Of a DNA stretch of 64,000 nt, positions 58,725 to 64,000 are shown in pieces. How positions within the stretch are numbered: position 1 is the first letter of the stretch; the number at the start of each line of letters is the position of its first letter. Source of the DNA: Umezawaea endophytica (lineage in GTDB: Bacteria > Actinomycetota > Actinomycetes > Mycobacteriales > Pseudonocardiaceae); assembly GCF_025061645.1 (NCBI RefSeq), contig NZ_JANYMP010000017.1:124001-188000 (forward strand), read 5' to 3'. The notes beneath the pieces were generated by a model that saw only the letters and a program-made list of their open reading frames with translations, made no database searches and was not told where the DNA came from. A program made the position numbers and the translations under genes.

Positions 58725-60071
58725 ATGAAGTCCATCGCTGTTCTGGCGGTCGCCACCGCCGTGCTGGCCGCGTGTTCCGGCGGTGGCGCGCAGAGCGCCG
58801 ACGGGAAGACCGTCGTGAACGTGTCACTCGACCCCGGCCTCGAGCAGGGGGCGATCGACGCGTTCAACGCCCGCGTGGCGCAGTTCGAGTCGGCGAACCC
58901 GTCGATCGACCTGGTGCCGCGCGAGTACAAGTGGGACGCGACCACGTTCACCACGCAGCTCGCGGGCGGAACGCTCCCGGACGTGTTCACGGTGCCGTTC
59001 ACCGACGGGCGCGGGCTCATCGAGCGGAAGCAGATCGCGGACATCAGCGGTCAGGTGGCCGGGTTGCCGTACGCCGGGAAGTTCAACAAGGAGATCGCCA
59101 AGGCCGGGTCGGCCGACGACGGGAAGATGTGGGCGGTGCCGATCGCCGCGCACGGGCAGGCGCTGCACTACAACCGGACGCTCTTCACCCAGGCCGGGCT
59201 GGACCCGGACAAGCCGCCGACGTCGTGGGAGGAGATCCGGTCGGCCGCGAAGCAGATCTCGGAGAAGACCGGACAGGCCGGGTTCGCGATGATGACCAGC
59301 GGCAACACCGGCGGCTGGATCGCGACCACGCTCGCCTACGCGTTCGGCGGGCGCACGGAGAAGCTCGAAGGCGACACCGCGAAGTCCACCGTGGACAGTC
59401 CGGAGATGGTCAAGGCGCTCCAGGCGGTGAAGGCCATGCGGTGGGACGACAACAGCATGGGCGCGAACTTCCTGTACGAGTGGGGCACCATCAACCAGGA
59501 CTTCGCCGCGGGCCGGATCGGCATGTACGTCTCCGGTGGCGGCAACTACGGGTCGCTCAAGGCGCAGAACGCGATGAAGCCCGAGGACTACGGCGTCGCG
59601 GCCCTGCCGCTGACCGGCGGCGCGAACGCCGGGGTGCTCGGCGGCGGCACGCTCGCCGCCGTCAGCGCCAAGGCGGAAGAGCCGGTCAAGGCCGCCGCCG
59701 TCAAGTGGATCGACTTCTACTACCTGGAGAAGCTGACCAACAAGGACGCGGCTGTAGCCGACGCGAAGACCACCGCCGACTCGGGCCAGGCCGTCGGGTC
59801 GCCGGAGCTGCCGGTGTTCGACAAGGCCGCGTTCGACGAGCGGATGACGTGGATCGCGCAGTACGTCAACGTCCCCGTCAAGCAGATGACGCCGTACACG
59901 GACAAGATGTTCGGCCAGCCGCTGGTGCCCGAGCCGACGCGCTCCACCCAGCAGGTGTACGCGCTGCTCGACCCGGTCGTGCAGTCGGTGCTCACCGACC
60001 GCGGCGCCGACATCGGCTCGCTGCTGAACGGAGTCCGGACCCAGGCGCAAGCCCTGCTGGACAAGAAGTGA
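58725..60071 (+). CDS. sugar ABC transporter substrate-binding lipoprotein
   Basis: The 448-residue protein has a lipobox (AVLAACSGG, Cys near residue 17) and a family-1 extracellular binding domain (TTFTTQLAGGTLPDVFTV, AVPIAAHGQALHYNRTLFTQAGLDPDKPPTSWEE, FAAGRIGMYVSGGGN). GGAGGGACG precedes the ATG. It binds the oligosaccharide outside and delivers it to the two permeases encoded next; a ligand from alpha-glucan is inferred from the GH13 and GH87 genes around it. Confidence 0.92.
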   Translation: MKSIAVLAVATAVLAACSGGGAQSADGKTVVNVSLDPGLEQGAIDAFNARVAQFESANPSIDLVPREYKWDATTFTTQLAGGTLPDVFTVPFTDGRGLIERKQIADISGQVAGLPYAGKFNKEIAKAGSADDGKMWAVPIAAHGQALHYNRTLFTQAGLDPDKPPTSWEEIRSAAKQISEKTGQAGFAMMTSGNTGGWIATTLAYAFGGRTEKLEGDTAKSTVDSPEMVKALQAVKAMRWDDNSMGANFLYEWGTINQDFAAGRIGMYVSGGGNYGSLKAQNAMKPEDYGVAALPLTGGANAGVLGGGTLAAVSAKAEEPVKAAAVKWIDFYYLEKLTNKDAAVADAKTTADSGQAVGSPELPVFDKAAFDERMTWIAQYVNVPVKQMTPYTDKMFGQPLVPEPTRSTQQVYALLDPVVQSVLTDRGADIGSLLNGVRTQAQALLDKK

Positions 60072-61045
60072 CCGCGCCGCCGTCGCTGCGTCCGGGGCCG
60101 TCCACGACCGCCGCTCCCCCGCCCGCCGTGCCCGTCCGCCGTCGTGTTCGACGGTCGCCGGTCACCTGGGTGCGGGGCGGCGGGCCGGCCACGGTGGTGT
60201 TCCTGCTGCCGATGCTGGTGGTGTTCGGGCTGTTCTCCTGGGCGCCGATCGTGCAGTCGGTCGTGATGAGCTTCCAGGAGACGAACCTGGTCACCGCGCC
60301 GACGTTCGCGGGGCTGGAGAACTTCCGGACCGTGCTGGCCGATCCGCTGCTGTGGACGGCCGTGCGGAACACCCTGTGGTTCGCGGTGCTGGCCCTGCTG
60401 CTGGGCTACCCGATCCCGCTGGTGGCGGCGGTGCTGATGAGCGAGGTGCGGCGGTTCAAGGGCCTCTACAGCACGCTGGCGTACCTGCCGGTGGTCATCC
60501 CGCCGGTGGTCGCGGTGCTGCTGTGGAAGTTCTTCTACGACGCGAGCCCCAGCGGCGTGTTCAACACGCTGCTGGGGGCCGTGGGGATCGGCCCGGTGCC
60601 GTGGTTGCAGGACGCGAGCACGGCGATGGTGTCGCTGGTCATTGAGGCGACATGGGCGGCGGCCGGTGGCACGGTCATCATCTACCTCGCCGCGCTGACC
60701 AGCGTGCCGCCGGAGCAGTACGAGGCGGCCGAGATCGACGGCGCGTCGGTGTGGGGCAAGGTCTGGCACGTGACCATCCCGCGGCTGCGGGGCGTCCTGC
60801 TGATCACGTTCATCCTCCAGATCGTGGGCACCGCCCAGGTGTTCCTGGAGCCGTTCCTGTTCACCGGCGGCGGTCCGGCCAACTCCACGACGACGGTCCT
60901 GCTGCTGATCTACAACTACGCGTTCGCCAACAGCCTCGGCGGTGACTACGGCTCCGCGACCGCGCTGAGCCTGATGCTCGCCGTGGTGCTGGGCGTCCTG
61001 TCGGCGATCTACTTCCGCCTCACCCGTTCCTGGAGCGCGTCATGA
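60068..61045 (+). CDS. sugar ABC transporter permease (MalF-type)
   Basis: The 325-residue protein has six TM helices and the EAA loop EQYEAAEIDGASVWGKVWHVTIPRLRGVLL typical of binding-protein-dependent permeases. GTG at 60068 overlaps the upstream stop by 4 bp. The first 40 residues are Pro/Arg-rich and cytoplasmic. No ATPase gene is in this operon, so a shared MsiK-type ATPase elsewhere in the genome is expected. Confidence 0.92.
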   Translation: MTAPPSLRPGPSTTAAPPPAVPVRRRVRRSPVTWVRGGGPATVVFLLPMLVVFGLFSWAPIVQSVVMSFQETNLVTAPTFAGLENFRTVLADPLLWTAVRNTLWFAVLALLLGYPIPLVAAVLMSEVRRFKGLYSTLAYLPVVIPPVVAVLLWKFFYDASPSGVFNTLLGAVGIGPVPWLQDASTAMVSLVIEATWAAAGGTVIIYLAALTSVPPEQYEAAEIDGASVWGKVWHVTIPRLRGVLLITFILQIVGTAQVFLEPFLFTGGGPANSTTTVLLLIYNYAFANSLGGDYGSATALSLMLAVVLGVLSAIYFRLTRSWSAS

Positions 61046-61905
61046 CCGACCGCGGAGTGCTCTCGTCGTTCGACTGGCGGAGGGGACGGGTGCGCGGCGC
61101 GGCCCGCCTCGCGCACACCGTCCTGCTGGTGCTGCTGTTCCTGGCCGGTCTCGGTCCGGTGCTGTGGCTGGCGAAGTCGGCGATCACGCCGACGCAGGAC
61201 ACGCTGCGCGACCCGCTCGCGCTGTGGCCCAACGGGTTCGACTTCGCGAACCTGGCCACGGCGTGGACCCGCGTGAAGATCGACGAGTACTTCCTCAACA
61301 CGGTGTGGATCGCGGCGGGCGCGTGGCTCGTGCAGCTCCTCGTCGCGACGACCGCGGGGTTCGCGCTGTCCGTGCTGCGCCCGCGCTACCGCAAGGCGCT
61401 CACGGGTGTGGTGCTGGCGACGCTGTTCGTGCCCGCGGTCGTGCTGCTGGTGCCGCTGTACCTGACTGTGGTCGACCTGTCGATGATCAACACGTTCTGG
61501 GCGGTCTGGCTCCCGGCGGGCGCGAACGCGTTCAACATCCTGCTGGTGCAGCGGTTCTTCGACAACCTCCCGCGCGAGGTGTTCGAGGCCGCGCGGGTCG
61601 ACGGCGCGGGTCCCTTCCGCCTGTTCTGGTCGATCGTGCTCCCCCTGTCCCGGCCGATCCTCGGGGTGGTGTCGGTGTTCGCCGTCATCGCCGCGTGGAA
61701 GGACTTCCTCTGGCCGATGCTCGTCCTGCCCGACCCGGCCGTCCAGCCGCTGTCGGTGCGGCTGCCCGCGTTGCAGCGCTTCATCGAGCTCGACGTGTTC
61801 CTCGCCGCGCTCGCCATCTCGACGGTGATCCCTGTCGCCCTGTTCCTCGCCTTCCAGCGCCTCTTCCTCAACGGTGGCGCGCTGTCGGGCGCGGTCAAGG
61901 GCTGA
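61042..61905 (+). CDS. sugar ABC transporter permease (MalG-type)
   Basis: The 287-residue protein has six TM helices and an EAA loop (LPREVFEAARVDGAGPFRLFWSIVLPLSRP). Its ATG overlaps the first permease stop (ATGA). With the proteins encoded at 58725 and 60068 it forms the membrane part of a carbohydrate importer. Confidence 0.92.
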   Translation: MTDRGVLSSFDWRRGRVRGAARLAHTVLLVLLFLAGLGPVLWLAKSAITPTQDTLRDPLALWPNGFDFANLATAWTRVKIDEYFLNTVWIAAGAWLVQLLVATTAGFALSVLRPRYRKALTGVVLATLFVPAVVLLVPLYLTVVDLSMINTFWAVWLPAGANAFNILLVQRFFDNLPREVFEAARVDGAGPFRLFWSIVLPLSRPILGVVSVFAVIAAWKDFLWPMLVLPDPAVQPLSVRLPALQRFIELDVFLAALAISTVIPVALFLAFQRLFLNGGALSGAVKG

Positions 61906-61921
61906 GCCCCCAACGGAACGG

Positions 61922-64000
61922 ATGCGAAAAGTGAAAACACCAAGGCGCCGCGGACGTCGCCTCGTCACCCTGCTGGCACTGACCGCACTGGCCCTCTCCC
62001 CCGTGGTCGACGCGTCCGCGGCGACCACCCGCGTCGAGGCCGAGCGCGCCGCGCTGTCGGGCGGCGCGGTCACCGCGACCGACCACCCCGGCTACAGCGG
62101 CACCGGTTTCGTCGGCGGTTTCACCGACGGCAACAGGGGCAACGCCAGGGCCACCTTCCAGACCACCGTCACCGCGGGCACGTACTCGCTGGTCCTTGGC
62201 TACGCCAACGGAACCGGCTCGACCAGGACGTTGACGCTGACCGTCGACGGCGGCGCGGCCCGCCAGATCTCCCTGCCCGCCACCGCGAACTGGGACACGT
62301 GGGGCACTTCCGGCACGAGCGTGGCGCTGGGTGCGGGCTCCCACTCCATCGCGTACACCTTCGGCACGGCCGACAACGGCAACGTGAACATCGACTACCT
62401 GGACCTCGTCCCGGCCACCCCCGACAGCGGTTCGCTGAAGGAGGCCGAGAACGCCGCCCTGTCCGGCGGCGCGGTCGTCGCGACCGACCACCCCGGCTAC
62501 ACCGGGTCCGGGTTCGTCGGCGGCTACACCGACGCGAACAAGGGCAGCGCCCGCACCACGTTCCAGGTGACCACCAGGTCCGGCGACCAGTCGCTGGACC
62601 TGCGGTACGCCAACGGGACCGGAACGGCGATGACGCTCTCGCTGCACGTCGACGGCACCAGGCTGCGGCAGGTGTCCCTGCCCGCCACGGCGAACTGGGA
62701 CACCTGGGGCACCGCGTCCGAGACCGTGGCGCTGTCGGCGGGGTCCCACTCGGTCGCCTACGCGTTCGACGCCACCGACTCCGGCAACGTCAACCTGGAC
62801 AGCCTCGCGGTGAACCCGGTCGTCGTCGCACCGCCCGCCGGACCGGGTGAGGCCGAGTCGGCCTTCCTCTCCGGCGGCGCGACCGTGGCCACCTCGACGT
62901 CCGGGTTCAGCGGCTCCGGCTACGTCACCGGCTTCGGCACGAACGGCGCCCGCGTCGTCCGCACGGTCGCGATGCCCGCCGCGGGCACGGCGACCGCCAC
63001 GATCCGCTTCGCCAACAGCAGTGGGGCTTCGCGGACGCTCGCCGTGTCGGCCAACGGCCGGGACGCGGGCACCGCGACGCTCACCTCGGGCACGGGCTGG
63101 CGCACCACCGCGGTCTCCGTGCCGCTGCGCGCGGGGGTGAACACCCTGGCGCTGACCGGGAACGGTGGGGACGTGCTCGTCGACAGCGTCCTGGTCGCGA
63201 ACGAGACCGCGCTCGCGAACCGCGGCGCGACCGTGCCGTACACGCAGTACGAGGCGGAAGCGGGCAGCACCACCGGAACCGTGCTCGCGGCCGACCGCAC
63301 GTTCAAGACCGTGCAGTCGGAGTCCAGCGGCAGGCGCGCGGTGCGCTTGACCACCGGCCAATCCGTCAGCGTCACGCTCACCAAGCCCGCCAACGCGATC
63401 GTCGTGCGCTACTCGATCCCGGACAGCGCCGACGGCGCCGGGCAGACCGCCCCGCTGGCCGTGTACGCGAACGGGACCAAGAAGCAGGACCTCACCCTCA
63501 CGTCGGCCTATAGCTGGGTCTACGGCGCGTACCCGTACACGAACAACCCCGGCGAGGGCAACGCCCACCACTTCTACGACGAGACCCGCGCGATCGTCGG
63601 GGACCTGCCAGCGGGCACGGTCCTCAAGCTCCAGAAGGACTCCGGCTCGGCCGCGTACGTCGACGTCGACCTGATCGACGCCGAGGTCGCCCCGGCCGCG
63701 GCCACCGCTCCCGCGGGCGCGCTGAACGTCACCGCCTACGGCGCCGTCCCGAACAACGGGTCCGACGCCACCGCGGCGATCAGGTCCGCCGTCTCGGCGG
63801 CGTCGGCGCAGAACAAGCCGCTGTTCATCCCGGCGGGCACGTTCCGGATCACCGCGGCGATCAGCGTCGCCAACGTGAAGATCTTCGGCGCGGGCCCGTG
63901 GCACACGGTCGTCCAGGGCACGGCCAACCGCGGCGGCTTCTTCGCCAACGGCGGCAACGTCACCATCGCCGACCTGGCGATCCACGGCGACGTCCGCTCC
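61922..64000 (+). CDS. secreted GH87-like alpha-1,3-glucanase/mycodextranase with CBM repeats (3' end outside window)
   Basis: The 693 visible residues begin with a signal peptide (RLVTLLALTALALSPVVDASA). Two close repeats (about 34-155 and 168-290; each with ALSGGAV-ATDHPGYSGTGFVGG, FQTTV, LPATANWDTWGT) and a third, diverged unit resemble CBM6/35 carbohydrate-binding modules. A further carbohydrate-binding-like domain has YTQYEAEAGSTTGTVL. The catalytic beta-helix region starts near residue 600 with YGAVPNNGSDATAAIRSAVSA and PLFIPAGTFRITAAI, typical of GH87 mycodextranase or related glucanases. It likely cuts alpha-1,3-glucan outside, giving oligosaccharides for the importer. ATG 61922 or GTG 61931 as start. 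Confidence 0.82.
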   Translation, partial: MRKVKTPRRRGRRLVTLLALTALALSPVVDASAATTRVEAERAALSGGAVTATDHPGYSGTGFVGGFTDGNRGNARATFQTTVTAGTYSLVLGYANGTGSTRTLTLTVDGGAARQISLPATANWDTWGTSGTSVALGAGSHSIAYTFGTADNGNVNIDYLDLVPATPDSGSLKEAENAALSGGAVVATDHPGYTGSGFVGGYTDANKGSARTTFQVTTRSGDQSLDLRYANGTGTAMTLSLHVDGTRLRQVSLPATANWDTWGTASETVALSAGSHSVAYAFDATDSGNVNLDSLAVNPVVVAPPAGPGEAESAFLSGGATVATSTSGFSGSGYVTGFGTNGARVVRTVAMPAAGTATATIRFANSSGASRTLAVSANGRDAGTATLTSGTGWRTTAVSVPLRAGVNTLALTGNGGDVLVDSVLVANETALANRGATVPYTQYEAEAGSTTGTVLAADRTFKTVQSESSGRRAVRLTTGQSVSVTLTKPANAIVVRYSIPDSADGAGQTAPLAVYANGTKKQDLTLTSAYSWVYGAYPYTNNPGEGNAHHFYDETRAIVGDLPAGTVLKLQKDSGSAAYVDVDLIDAEVAPAAATAPAGALNVTAYGAVPNNGSDATAAIRSAVSAASAQNKPLFIPAGTFRITAAISVANVKIFGAGPWHTVVQGTANRGGFFANGGNVTIADLAIHGDVRS

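Overview
The window is about 70% G+C DNA with actinomycete-style genes: GTG starts, 1-4 bp start/stop overlaps, a WhiB protein, a DUF742 protein and an ArfA/ArfC pair. It suggests a filamentous actinomycete, most likely of the Pseudonocardiales (Actinosynnema, Saccharothrix or Lentzea type). That placement is inference from gene content, not a phylogeny. No rRNA, tRNA, CRISPR array or transposase was seen.

Positions 1-29313 form a cell-surface polysaccharide locus. It holds a nucleotide-sugar 6-dehydrogenase (cut by the window edge), a secreted YVTN beta-propeller, a GT4 glycosyltransferase, a GT2+GT4 fusion, an asparagine synthase, an MFS transporter, a TolB-like protein and a beta-helix lipoprotein. 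A Wzz-like / polymerase / flippase / GT2 operon follows on the plus strand (11702-16057). Convergent to it are an acyltransferase, a GT2 and a 1339-residue secreted protein with three DUF4082 units. Upstream on the same strand lies a tightly overlapped sugar operon (29313 to 22291): initiating polyprenyl sugar-phosphate transferase, Gfo/Idh/MocA dehydrogenase, epimerase, two DegT aminotransferases and two left-handed beta-helix acyltransferases. Together these can make, acylate, assemble, flip and polymerise a repeat unit carrying N-acylated amino sugars.

After a 1.15 kb non-coding stretch (29314-30466), 30467-46831 is mixed housekeeping and regulatory sequence: an S4 protein, orphan DUF742, a MerR-type regulator, a WhiB3/WhiD-like protein, Mug DNA glycosylase, arfC-arfA, an XRE-cupin regulator divergent from a thioredoxin-reductase-like flavoprotein, a methyltransferase, a LysR/SDR pair, a secreted 5'-nucleotidase, an LppW-like lipoprotein, and another SDR/XRE pair.

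Positions 46178-54244 are a two-component system with a DUF5666 protein and two paralogous GT39 membrane glycosyltransferases flanking a GT2-GtrA fusion. CACAGG half-sites spaced 11 bp apart lie in front of both the regulator and the GT39 operon, which suggests a small regulon.

Positions 54252-55886 are an islet of much lower G+C holding one unrecognised 455-residue protein. It is bounded by a perfect 50-bp direct repeat that copies the 3' end of the neighbouring lacI-type gene and part of the GT39 terminator. This is the clearest sign of a mobile or accessory unit here.

Positions 55849-64000 are an alpha-glucan utilisation locus: LacI regulator, sigma70-like promoter with a near-perfect palindrome, GH13 alpha-glucosidase, sugar ABC importer without its own ATPase, and a secreted GH87-like glucanase cut by the window end.
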